Assembly: GCA_017745175.1 (NCBI GenBank)
Contig: JAGHZY010000012.1
Coordinates: 30,642-94,641, forward strand
Length of the DNA: 64,000 nucleotides
From: Sphingopyxis sp.
Lineage (GTDB): Bacteria; Pseudomonadota; Alphaproteobacteria; Sphingomonadales; Sphingomonadaceae
Reading direction: 5' to 3'
The notes beneath the pieces were generated by a model. The model searched no databases. It was given only the letters and a program-made list of their open reading frames with translations, and was not told the DNA's origin. This document shows positions 38,205 to 47,427 of the stretch, piece by piece. Made by a program: the position numbers and the translations under genes. Every line of letters begins with the position of its first letter. The stretch's first letter is position 1.

Positions 38205-39340
38205 GTGTGGGCGAGACGGGCGGCAGGGCGAGCTGGTTCCAGCGCTTCCTGCTGCCCGGGTTTGCGCTGAAGGCTGTGATCATCGGCGGCGGTTATGCGA
38301 CCGGACGCGAGCTGGCCGAATATTTTGTGCCGTCGGGGCCATGGGGCGGACTGTCGGCGATGCTGCTCGCGACGCTGATCTGGAGCGTCGTCGCGGCGCT
38401 GACCTTCGCGCTCGCCCGCAAACTCGGCGCCTATGATTATCGCGCCTTTTTCAAGGGACTTCTCGGCCCCGGCTGGGTCGCTTTCGAGGTCGCCTATCTG
38501 ATCTTCGTGGTGCTGATCCTCGCGGTGTTCGGCGCCGCGGCGGGGGCGATCGGCGCGGCGACCTTCGGCTGGCCCGCGCTTGCGGGCACGGTGCTGCTCG
38601 CGGTGGCGATCGTCGCGGTGACCGCGCGGGGCACGGGCGTCGTCGAACAGATGTTCAAATATGTCTCGATCCTGCTCTACACCGTCTACGGCCTGTTCCT
38701 GATCCTTGCGCTCGCGAGCTTCGGCGGGCTGATCGGGCAGGGCTTCGCGAGCGCGCCGCCGCCGTCGGGGAACTGGATGGCGGGCGGGCTGACCTATGCG
38801 ACGTACAACATCGTCGGCGCGGTGGTGATCCTGCCCGTGCTGCGCCACCTCACGAGCCAGCGCGACGCGGTCGTCGCGGGGCTGATCGCGGGGCCGCTGT
38901 CGATGCTGCCCGCGATCCTCTTTTTCGTCGCGATGATGGCCTTTTACCCGGCCATCGGCGCCGAGACGCTGCCGTCGGATTTCCTGCTGCGCCAGATGAC
39001 GGTGCCCGGATTTCATGTGCTCTTTCAGGTGATGATCTTCGCCGCGCTGCTCGAAAGCGGCGCCGGCGCGGTGCATGCGATCAACGAGCGGATTTCGGGT
39101 GCGGTCGAAAGCCGCGGGCGTCCGCCGCTCACGACCGGCGCACGCGCGATCATCGGCGCGGTGATCCTGACGGGATGCATGTTCGTTGCGGGCGAAGTCG
39201 GCCTCGTCGACCTGATCGCGAGCGGATATCGCTTCCTCGCGTGGCTGTTCCTCGCGGTGTTCGTCCTGCCGCTTCTCACCATCGGAACGTGGCGCCTGCT
39301 GCGCCCGTCGACCGCTCCCCATATGGAGGCCCTGTCATGA
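38201..39340 (+). CDS. YkvI-like membrane transporter (amino-acid permease superfamily)
   Basis: ~10 TMs; FALKAVIIGGGYATGRELAEYFVPSGPWGGLSAMLLATLIWS; overlaps dgcN by 4 bp. Confidence 0.8.
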   Translation: MSVGETGGRASWFQRFLLPGFALKAVIIGGGYATGRELAEYFVPSGPWGGLSAMLLATLIWSVVAALTFALARKLGAYDYRAFFKGLLGPGWVAFEVAYLIFVVLILAVFGAAAGAIGAATFGWPALAGTVLLAVAIVAVTARGTGVVEQMFKYVSILLYTVYGLFLILALASFGGLIGQGFASAPPPSGNWMAGGLTYATYNIVGAVVILPVLRHLTSQRDAVVAGLIAGPLSMLPAILFFVAMMAFYPAIGAETLPSDFLLRQMTVPGFHVLFQVMIFAALLESGAGAVHAINERISGAVESRGRPPLTTGARAIIGAVILTGCMFVAGEVGLVDLIASGYRFLAWLFLAVFVLPLLTIGTWRLLRPSTAPHMEALS

Positions 39341-40908
39341 AACGCCTGCTTGCCCTGTCGCTGATGCTTTCGGCCGCCGCGCCCGCATGGGCCGAACCGC
39401 CCGCCGATATCGGCGAGAGCGTCGAGGCGCTGCGCAAGCAAGTCGGCGCCGCGGGCGTGTCGATCGCGATCGTCGAGGACGGCAGGACGACGCTCTCGCG
39501 CGGCTGGGGCGTGCGCAAGATCGGCGAGCGTGCGCCGGTGGATGCACAGACGATCTTCCAGACCGGCTCGACCGGCAAGGCGATGACCGCCGCCGCGCTC
39601 GCGATCCTCGTCGACGAGGGCAAGATCGCGTGGGACGATCCCGTGATCAAGCATATGCCGTGGTTCCGCATGTACGACGCATGGGTCACGCGCGAAATCA
39701 CGATCCGCGACCTGCTCGTCCACAGGAGCGGGCTCGGGCTCGGGCAGGGCGATCTGATGTTCGTGCCGCGCACGCACCTTACGCGCAAGCAGACGGTCGA
39801 ACGTGTCGCCTATCTGAAGCCGCAGACGAGTTTCCGCTCGGCCTATGCCTATGATAATATCCTCTATGCCGTCGCCGGGCAGCTGATCGAAGAGGTTACC
39901 GGCCAGACCTGGGAGGATTTCATCCGTGCGCGCGTGCTCCGCGCGGGGGGCATGAAGAATGCGACGAGCGACAGCGAGGACCGGTTCCGTATTCCCAACC
40001 GGTCATGGCCGCACGCGCGGCTGTCGGGCGCTCTCCGCGGGCTCGGCCCGCAGCAGGCGCTCGACGAGCGCGACGAACTCGGCCGTAACGGCGCGCCCGC
40101 GGGCGGGCTCGCACTTAGCGCCGACGATATGGCGGCGTGGCTCAAAATCCAGCTCGCGCATGGCGCGCTGCCCGACGGCAAGCGGCTGTTCAGCGAGAAG
40201 CAGGCCGACGAGATGTGGGCGCCCGTGACGCCGATGCCGATCACGCCGCTTCCCGACCAGCTCAAGCCCGCGCAGCCGACGCAGCAAGCCTATGCGCTCG
40301 GCTGGCAGGTACAGGATTATCGCGGCCATCGCATCATCCAGCACGGCGGCGGCGTCTTTGGTTCGATCACACGCGTCGTGATGATCCCCGACAAAAATGT
40401 CGGCTTCGCGATCATGATGAACAGCGAGGACAGCGGCATGCTGCTCGGCCTCACCTACGATTTGCTCGATCATTATCTGGGCCAGCCCGACTATGGCTGG
40501 ATCCAGAAATGGGAGGATTGGTATCAGTCGCGGCTTGCGGGCGGGGTCGAGTTTCTGAAACAATCGAAGGCGTCGCCCGCGAAGTCGGGCCCGTCGCTCG
40601 CGCTCGCGGGCTATGCCGGGCGCTACCGCGATCCGTGGTACGGCGACATCGTGATCGGATCGGGCGCGAACGGGCTGACGATCGACTTCACCTCGACGCC
40701 GCGGATGGCGGGGCGGCTCAAACATTGGCAGTACGACAGCTTCGTCACCGATTTCGACGATCCGGCGATCGAGCCCGCCTATGTCACCTTCGCGCTCGAC
40801 GCCGACGGCAAGATTACCGGCGTGACGTTGAAGGCGGTAAGCAAGATCGCAGACTTCAGCTGGGACTATCACGATCTCGATCTGAAGCCCGTGGAGGACA
40901 AGAAGTGA
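39337..40908 (+). CDS. S12-type serine hydrolase (class C beta-lactamase fold)
   Basis: Signal peptide; FQTGSTGKAMTAAAL (SxxK), SAYAYDNILYAVAGQLIEEVTGQTWEDFI (YxN). Confidence 0.93.
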   Translation: MKRLLALSLMLSAAAPAWAEPPADIGESVEALRKQVGAAGVSIAIVEDGRTTLSRGWGVRKIGERAPVDAQTIFQTGSTGKAMTAAALAILVDEGKIAWDDPVIKHMPWFRMYDAWVTREITIRDLLVHRSGLGLGQGDLMFVPRTHLTRKQTVERVAYLKPQTSFRSAYAYDNILYAVAGQLIEEVTGQTWEDFIRARVLRAGGMKNATSDSEDRFRIPNRSWPHARLSGALRGLGPQQALDERDELGRNGAPAGGLALSADDMAAWLKIQLAHGALPDGKRLFSEKQADEMWAPVTPMPITPLPDQLKPAQPTQQAYALGWQVQDYRGHRIIQHGGGVFGSITRVVMIPDKNVGFAIMMNSEDSGMLLGLTYDLLDHYLGQPDYGWIQKWEDWYQSRLAGGVEFLKQSKASPAKSGPSLALAGYAGRYRDPWYGDIVIGSGANGLTIDFTSTPRMAGRLKHWQYDSFVTDFDDPAIEPAYVTFALDADGKITGVTLKAVSKIADFSWDYHDLDLKPVEDKK

Positions 40909-42092
40909 AGCGTTTCGCCATTCTGCTGACCGCGACGGCGCTCACGGCCTGTTCCTCTGGCGACAAGCCCAAAGTCGCAGAAGCGCCGCTCCACAGCCGG
41001 ATGCTCGTGCTCGACACACATCTCGACACGCCGCTCCATTTCGAGCGCGCGGGCTGGAGCTTCGCCGACCGCCACGCGCTGGCTGAAGACATGGCGCAGC
41101 TCGACATCCCGCGGATGAAGGACGGCAATCTCGATGGCGGCTTTTTCGCCATCTATACCGATCAGGGACCGCTGACGCCGAAGGGCTATGCCGATGCGCT
41201 CGCCTTCGCGCGCAAACGCTCGGACCTGATCGACAAGACCATCGCCGCCAATTCGGATTCGATCGCGCCGGCGCTCACGGCCGCCGATGCGGTGCGGCTG
41301 AACCGCGAAGGCAAGCTCATCGCCTTCAAGTCGATGGAGAACAGCTATCCGCTCGGCGAAGACCTGTCGCTGCTCAAGGAATTCTACGACAAGGGGCTCC
41401 GCCTCGCGGGGCCGGTGCATTCGAAGGACAACCAGTTCGCCGACAGCGCGACGGGCGAGGGGCGCTGGAAGGGGCTGAGCCCGCTCGGCAAGCAATGGGT
41501 GGCCGAGATGAACCGCCTCGGCATCGTGATCGATGCGAGCCATTCGTCCGACGCGGCGTTCGACCAGATTCTTGCGCTGTCGAAATATCCGATCCTGCTC
41601 TCGCACTCGAGCCTGCGCTCGGCCTATGACCATCCGCGCAACATCGACGAAGGGCGGCTGAAGGCGCTTGCGGCGAAGGGCGGTGCGATGTGCATCTCGA
41701 CGATCTTCATGTCGGAGATGAACATGTCGCCCGCGCGCGCCGCGCTGTTCGGCAAATATGAGCGGATCGGCACATTGCCGCCCGCGGAGCAGGCAGACCT
41801 CAACCGTGAGTGGCGCGAACTCGACAAGACAGAGAAACTGTGGGCGGCCGATTTCGACGCTTATATCAAGATGGTGCTGCGCGCGATCGAGGTCGGCGGC
41901 GTCGACCATATCTGCTTCGGCGCTGACTGGGACGGCGGCGGCGGCCTGCCGGGTATCGAGGATATTTCGGCGCTGCCCAAGGTCACCGAGCGGCTGAAGG
42001 CCGCGGGCTATCCGGACGCCGATATCGAGAAGATGTGGAGCGGCAACATCCTGCGCATACTCGCGGCGCAGGGGAAACCCGCGGCGCGCTAG
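40905..42092 (+). CDS. Membrane dipeptidase family (M19), lipoprotein signal
   Basis: FAILLTATALTACSSG lipobox; MLVLDTHLDTPLHFERAGWSFADR...GIVIDASHSSDAAFDQILALSKYPILLSHSSLRSAYDHPRNIDE. Confidence 0.95.
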   Translation: MKRFAILLTATALTACSSGDKPKVAEAPLHSRMLVLDTHLDTPLHFERAGWSFADRHALAEDMAQLDIPRMKDGNLDGGFFAIYTDQGPLTPKGYADALAFARKRSDLIDKTIAANSDSIAPALTAADAVRLNREGKLIAFKSMENSYPLGEDLSLLKEFYDKGLRLAGPVHSKDNQFADSATGEGRWKGLSPLGKQWVAEMNRLGIVIDASHSSDAAFDQILALSKYPILLSHSSLRSAYDHPRNIDEGRLKALAAKGGAMCISTIFMSEMNMSPARAALFGKYERIGTLPPAEQADLNREWRELDKTEKLWAADFDAYIKMVLRAIEVGGVDHICFGADWDGGGGLPGIEDISALPKVTERLKAAGYPDADIEKMWSGNILRILAAQGKPAAR

Positions 42093-42173
42093 GCACGGAA
42101 GCTCCTGGGGCCGATCCCGAGCTCCTGTTTCTTGTCGTAGAGTGCCTTTGGCGGGAGCGGGACGCGGCGTCGG

Positions 42174-44105
42174 TCAATAGATCGGCGTGATCTGCATCTG
42201 CGGAAGCGGGCGCGGCGTCCCGTCGCTGAGATCGGGGCCGAGATCGGCCCATTCGCTGCCGCGCGCGACGAGGTCGGCGTACAGCGCTTGCGACGCTGCT
42301 TCGGCTGCGGCCGACCGGAACCTGTAGGAAACCGGTGGCGGCGCGCCGGTTCGTACCGCCTCGAAAGCTGTTTCATAGGCGGGGATCGGCGGGACGGTGT
42401 TGGCGCTTGCCGCGATCCGGATCGAATAGCGTTGCAGTCCCGAGGCGACGTTGCGCCACCGCACCCAATAATGATTGGCAAAGGAGAATTGGTACAGCCG
42501 CTCGCCGGCGGCGGCGCCTTTTTGCGATATGCTGTCGAGTATTTCCTGTGACATGTCGAGGTTCATGCCGCCCTCGGTCCCGTCGAGCGCGATATGGACG
42601 ATCCGGTCGCGCTGGCCCGGCGCCCGCGACTGGAGCAGGTCGCGCCAGTTCTGCATCGTGCCGATAATGGCGAACAGAAAGCCCGACATTTCGGCGAGCG
42701 CGAGGCGGCGGGCGATCGGACTGTAGCTGCGTTGCCAGCCGCGATTGTTGTGGAGCGGAAGCCACACGGCGGCCTCCGCCCGGTCGTGCGAATTCGGCGG
42801 TTCGGGGTTCGCGGCGGGGGGCGTGCCGTCGCCGGTCTGCGGATAGACGAGGTTGATCGCGAAGGTCGGCCAGCGGGGCAGCGGCGCGTCGAACAGGTGA
42901 AGCGGGAAATTGCTCGATACGCCGCCGTCCGAGAACCAGCAGACGCGGAAGCGCTCGATCGACGAGACCGGAGCCTCGCCGCCGGTGGTCAGCCCGTCGG
43001 TGCTCTGGCCCAGCGTATTTTCCCTTTCGTCGCCCTGCTCGTCGAACGCTTCGTCTTCGATCGCGGCACGGCGCGTTCGCCGCGCGACCGGTTCGTGGAG
43101 TGGAACCGCGCTGATGAGCAGCGGAAAGCTGAGGCTCATCCGCATCGCGACGAGAACCGGCATCCGGCCCCTGACCGGCAGGCGATAATAATCGCTCCCG
43201 TCGACACGGTCGGGCGGGCCCGCCGCGGCGACCATCGCATCGACGACGCTCCGGGGAAACAGCAGGTCGAATTCCTCGCGCCGGAACCAGAAGCCCGCGT
43301 CGGTGAAGGGCAGGGTGCGCGGTTCGTGATGCGATACGCCGGTCGTGATCATCTGGAGCGAGATTGCCGTTTCGGTGTCCGGCTCGCCCGGATAGCGCGG
43401 TGCGGCCCAGAGGTCGTCGAACAGCAGCGGATCCGCCAACGACTTGCCCGCCAGCGACTGCAGGACTTCGTGGAGCCATTCGGTGAGCGCGGGCTTGCCG
43501 CTGCCTTCGCGCGCGGCGAGGCCCGAACACAGGCCGAGCAGATTGCGCCGCGCGACGCGCGCCACGCGCAAGACGGCGCAGATCGCCGCGCCGAGATAGG
43601 CGCAGATCAGTGACGGCAGCAGCGCTGCGGCGAGCCCGGGCAGCCCGCCAAGCCAGAAGCCGAACCCGAGCAGGAGACCGAGCAGAAGCAGCGCTTCGAG
43701 CGGCGCGATCGCCACCACCGCCGCTGCCGCGGCGAGCAGCTTGCGGAGCGGCCCTGCATTGCCCGCGAGCGTCACGATCAGGCGATAGGCGTTTCTCGCG
43801 CCGCGGGCCGGCTGAAAGAGGCCGAAGATGAAACCCTGCGACGAGAGCTGCGCCGCGACGCGCGCAAGACCGGCAAAGCCAAGCGTCGGCGGGCAGGGGG
43901 CGGCCGAACCCGACGCGACATGCTTGCGGTCGCCGAGTGCCGCTGCGGCGGTCGCCGCCGCGGCGATCGCGCCCGCCGAGGTTCCGCCGATATTCTTGAA
44001 CCGGAAATCGCGCGCGAGCGCGAGCACCGCATTCGGATAGACGACACCGCTGGTGATGCCGCCCTTCATGACCAGGTCGCAATAGCGGGTGGCTGTCTGG
44101 CTCAT
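42174..44105 (-). CDS. Patatin-like phospholipase family protein
   Basis: DLVMKGGITSGVVYPNAVLALARDFRFKNIGGTSAGAIAAA (GxSxG GTSAG), ...WFSDGGVSSNFPLHLFDAP (DGG). Confidence 0.92.
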   Translation of the reverse strand: MSQTATRYCDLVMKGGITSGVVYPNAVLALARDFRFKNIGGTSAGAIAAAATAAAALGDRKHVASGSAAPCPPTLGFAGLARVAAQLSSQGFIFGLFQPARGARNAYRLIVTLAGNAGPLRKLLAAAAAVVAIAPLEALLLLGLLLGFGFWLGGLPGLAAALLPSLICAYLGAAICAVLRVARVARRNLLGLCSGLAAREGSGKPALTEWLHEVLQSLAGKSLADPLLFDDLWAAPRYPGEPDTETAISLQMITTGVSHHEPRTLPFTDAGFWFRREEFDLLFPRSVVDAMVAAAGPPDRVDGSDYYRLPVRGRMPVLVAMRMSLSFPLLISAVPLHEPVARRTRRAAIEDEAFDEQGDERENTLGQSTDGLTTGGEAPVSSIERFRVCWFSDGGVSSNFPLHLFDAPLPRWPTFAINLVYPQTGDGTPPAANPEPPNSHDRAEAAVWLPLHNNRGWQRSYSPIARRLALAEMSGFLFAIIGTMQNWRDLLQSRAPGQRDRIVHIALDGTEGGMNLDMSQEILDSISQKGAAAGERLYQFSFANHYWVRWRNVASGLQRYSIRIAASANTVPPIPAYETAFEAVRTGAPPPVSYRFRSAAAEAASQALYADLVARGSEWADLGPDLSDGTPRPLPQMQITPIY

Positions 44106-44234
44106 GTCTTCCTCTCCGGGGGCACAGGGGCCCCGGATGTCTCGCCTATTCCGGCACATCGGGCAAGGTGCGGCCGGGAATATCCACAAGCCATTTGCTT
44201 ATGCTGTGTTGGAAATGTAATACGGGCGGCGCGC

Positions 44235-46304
44235 ATGAAATGGTTCCGTAAACCCGCAGGCCCCGATCCGACCCTCGCCATGACGCCGGGCGGACCGTTC
44301 GCCGACATCGCCCCGCCGCCGCAGCCGCCCGTTCCCGAGCCGCAGCGTCGCAAGTGGATGCGCCGCATCGCGCGCGGCTTCGCGATCTTCTGCGTCATTT
44401 TCCTGCTGCTGGTCGGCTGGCTGGCGCTCACCGCGCCGCTGTCGAAATCGCTCGAGCCGATCGCGCCGCCGCAGATCACGCTGCTCGCCTCCGACGGCAC
44501 GCCGATCGCGCGCATCGGCGCGATCGTCGACACGCCGGTGAAGACGAAGGATCTGCCGAAGCATGTGACCGGCGCCTTTCTCGCGATCGAGGATCGCCGC
44601 TTCTACACGCATATGGGCGTCGATCCGCGCAGCATCGCGCGCGCCGTCTGGAGCAACCTGACCGGCGGGCGCACGCAGGGCGGCAGCACGATCACCCAGC
44701 AGCTCGCCAAATTCACCTTCCTGACGCCGAAGCGCACGCTCGGCCGCAAGGCGCGCGAGGCGCTGATCGCCTTCTGGCTCGAAGCCTGGCTGACCAAGGA
44801 CGAGATTCTCGAACGCTATCTCTCGAACGCCTATTTCGGCGACAACACCTATGGCCTGCGCGCCGCGTCGCTCCATTATTTCTATCGCCAGCCCGAGAAG
44901 CTGACGCCCGCGCAGGCGGCGATGCTCGCGGGGCTGGTGCAGGCGCCGTCGCGCCTCGCGCCGACGCGCAACCCCGACCTCGCCGAAAAGCGCATGAAAC
45001 TGGTGCTGAACGCGATGGTCGACACCGGCTATTTGACCGTGGCGGAGGCGAAGGCGATCCGTACCCCGCGCATCGACGTGCGCACGCGCAACACACTGCC
45101 GACGGGCACCTATTTCGCCGACTGGGCGCTGCCCGAGGCGCGCAAGCTCAGCGACGTCGGCTATTCGCGCCAGACGATCACGACGACGCTCGATGCGCGG
45201 CTGCAATCGGTCGCGCGCCGCGTGACGAGCCGTGCCGGGCTCGGCAAGGCGCAGGTCGCACTCGTCGCGATGCGCCCGAACGGCGAGGTCGTCGCGATGA
45301 TCGGCGGCAAGGACTATGCCGCCTCGCCCTTCAACCGCGCGACGCAGGCCAAGCGCCAGCCGGGCTCGACCTTCAAGCTCTTCGTCTATCTTGCTGCGCT
45401 TCGGGCCGGCTGGGACCCCGACGACAGGATCAGCAACGAAGCGATCGAGACGGGGGCCTATCAGCCCAAGAATTCGGGCGGCGCCTATTCGAACGACATC
45501 AGCCTCGAAGACGCCTTCGCCACCTCGAGCAATGTCGCGGCGGTCCGGCTGCTGCGCGAGATCGGCGACGACAAGGTGATCGACATGGCGCGCGACCTTG
45601 GCGTCACTGCGCCGATGACGAAGGGCGATCCCAGCCTTGCGCTCGGCACGTCGAGCATGACCTTGCTCGAGCTGACCGCGGCCTATGCGGCGGTGGCGGC
45701 GAACAGCTATCCGGTCGAACCGCACGCGTTCGAGGCGGAGGAAAAAGGCTGGTTCGAAAATCTGATCTCGGGTCCGAGCCGCTTCGGATCGGACGAGCAT
45801 GAAGCGATAGAGAAGATGCTGCGCGCGGCGGTCAACCGCGGGACGGGGCGCGCGGCGCGCCTGCCGCAGGCGAATTTCGGCAAGACGGGCACCAGCCAGG
45901 ACAATCGCGACGCGCTCTTCGTCGGTTATGCCAACGGCCTCGTCGTCGGCGTGTGGATCGGAAACGACGACAATACGCCGCTCGAGGGGATTTCGGGTGG
46001 CGGCCTGCCGGCGCGTATCTGGCGCGATTTCATGACGCAGGCGTCGGGCAAGTCCGCGGCGCCGCGGCCGAAACCCGCCGACCCCACCGGCCCGGTCGAA
46101 CCGCTCGATATTCCCGATATCGGCGACATTCCCGTGGGCGACCGCACGCGCGTCGGGATCGAGGGCGGCGACGCGGTGATCTCGACCGAGATCAACGGCA
46201 GCCGCATCGACCTGCGCCTGCCGATCCAAGAGGGGCGCCCGACGGTATCCGAAGGACGCCCACCACCGGTCACCGTGACCCAGCCCCCGCCCCCGGCGGG
46301 CTGA
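44235..46304 (+). CDS. Penicillin-binding protein 1A family (transglycosylase/transpeptidase)
   Basis: AIEDRRFYTHMGVDPRSIARAVWSNLTGGRTQGGSTITQQLAKFTFLTPKRTLGRK; RQPGSTFKLFVYLAAL; FGKTGTSQDNRDALFVGYANGLVVGVWIGNDD. Confidence 0.97.
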   Translation: MKWFRKPAGPDPTLAMTPGGPFADIAPPPQPPVPEPQRRKWMRRIARGFAIFCVIFLLLVGWLALTAPLSKSLEPIAPPQITLLASDGTPIARIGAIVDTPVKTKDLPKHVTGAFLAIEDRRFYTHMGVDPRSIARAVWSNLTGGRTQGGSTITQQLAKFTFLTPKRTLGRKAREALIAFWLEAWLTKDEILERYLSNAYFGDNTYGLRAASLHYFYRQPEKLTPAQAAMLAGLVQAPSRLAPTRNPDLAEKRMKLVLNAMVDTGYLTVAEAKAIRTPRIDVRTRNTLPTGTYFADWALPEARKLSDVGYSRQTITTTLDARLQSVARRVTSRAGLGKAQVALVAMRPNGEVVAMIGGKDYAASPFNRATQAKRQPGSTFKLFVYLAALRAGWDPDDRISNEAIETGAYQPKNSGGAYSNDISLEDAFATSSNVAAVRLLREIGDDKVIDMARDLGVTAPMTKGDPSLALGTSSMTLLELTAAYAAVAANSYPVEPHAFEAEEKGWFENLISGPSRFGSDEHEAIEKMLRAAVNRGTGRAARLPQANFGKTGTSQDNRDALFVGYANGLVVGVWIGNDDNTPLEGISGGGLPARIWRDFMTQASGKSAAPRPKPADPTGPVEPLDIPDIGDIPVGDRTRVGIEGGDAVISTEINGSRIDLRLPIQEGRPTVSEGRPPPVTVTQPPPPAG

Positions 46305-46311
46305 GCGAGGC

Positions 46312-47415
46312 TCAGTCCGGAGGCAGAAGCTCGAACGCTGCGGTCGCCATCGTTTTTCCGTTGACGATCAGCTCGACCTCATGCCGACCCGGATGGTGGC
46401 GCCGGGTGCTGAAATCGCGGATGGTCTGGCCGATGGCAAGCGGCACGGCTTGTCCCGCAGCAAGTTCGAAGGTCTTGAGCTTGAACACCTTGGGCGCGCT
46501 CTTGCCGCCCGCGCGGGCATAATGGATGCGGTAGTCGACGACCAGCCGTTGCGCGTCGGCGGCATCCGAGACGAGCTCGGCGGCGATCGTTATCCGGTCG
46601 CCAAGGCGGACCGTCGCCGGAGAAACCGCAAAGCCCCGCGCGGTCACCGCTGCGCCATGGCCGACGCCGATCAGCGCTAGCGCGGCGGGGTCGCCTTTCT
46701 TGATCAATGTGCGCAGCGCGTGGCGGACGATCCAGACGGTGCGTGCATCGTCCTGCGGCCATCCGGCGAGGCGCGCGAGCAGCCAGTCGGGGCGGTCCCT
46801 GGCGATATCGTTAAGGTGGTTCGCGACCGATTTGCGCACATAGAGGCTGGGATCGGCCTTCAATGCTTCCAGTATCGGCGAGGCCAGCGTCGGGTCGGCT
46901 TTGAGTGCAGGGACGCGTGCCGCCCACGGCAGTCGCGGCCGCGCTCCCTCGCTCGCGAGCCGGCGCACATGCTCGTCGTCACTGCCGGTCCATTGCCGCA
47001 TCGTCGCGAGCGCGCGCGGCGCGTCCTGCGCGAGAAACGGACGGATCGCGAATTCGGCCGTTCCGAAGCCCGTCATGTCGGCGAGCGCAGCCATCGACCG
47101 GTCGAAGTCGCCCAGCCCCTGGCGTGCGATATATTCGGTGACCGCCATCGCCTGAAAGCCGTGGCGCAAGTGCGGCGCCATCGCGCGGATGATGTCGAGC
47201 GCCGCCGGATAGTCGTCCGGAAGAGCCGGGCGAAGCGCGTCGGCGATATGGCGGACGCGCTCCATGATCGAGAGAGCGTCGAGCCCGTCTGATGCGACGG
47301 ACAGGAAGACGGCGCGGTCAAATCGCGACGTCGCAGCGGCCCCGGCATCGGCGATCGTCTCCAGCGCGTCCGGGCCCAGAATATCCTTGAGCAGGGCGGG
47401 CGTTTCACCGGTCAT
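46312..47415 (-). CDS. AlkD-like DNA alkylation repair protein (HEAT-like) with C-terminal extension
   Basis: SPILEALKADPSLYVRKSVANHLNDIARDRPDWLLARLAGWPQDDARTVWIVRHALRTLIKKGDPAALALIG. Confidence 0.85.
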   Translation of the reverse strand: MTGETPALLKDILGPDALETIADAGAAATSRFDRAVFLSVASDGLDALSIMERVRHIADALRPALPDDYPAALDIIRAMAPHLRHGFQAMAVTEYIARQGLGDFDRSMAALADMTGFGTAEFAIRPFLAQDAPRALATMRQWTGSDDEHVRRLASEGARPRLPWAARVPALKADPTLASPILEALKADPSLYVRKSVANHLNDIARDRPDWLLARLAGWPQDDARTVWIVRHALRTLIKKGDPAALALIGVGHGAAVTARGFAVSPATVRLGDRITIAAELVSDAADAQRLVVDYRIHYARAGGKSAPKVFKLKTFELAAGQAVPLAIGQTIRDFSTRRHHPGRHEVELIVNGKTMATAAFELLPPD

Positions 47416-47427
47416 GGCGCCAGGCCG

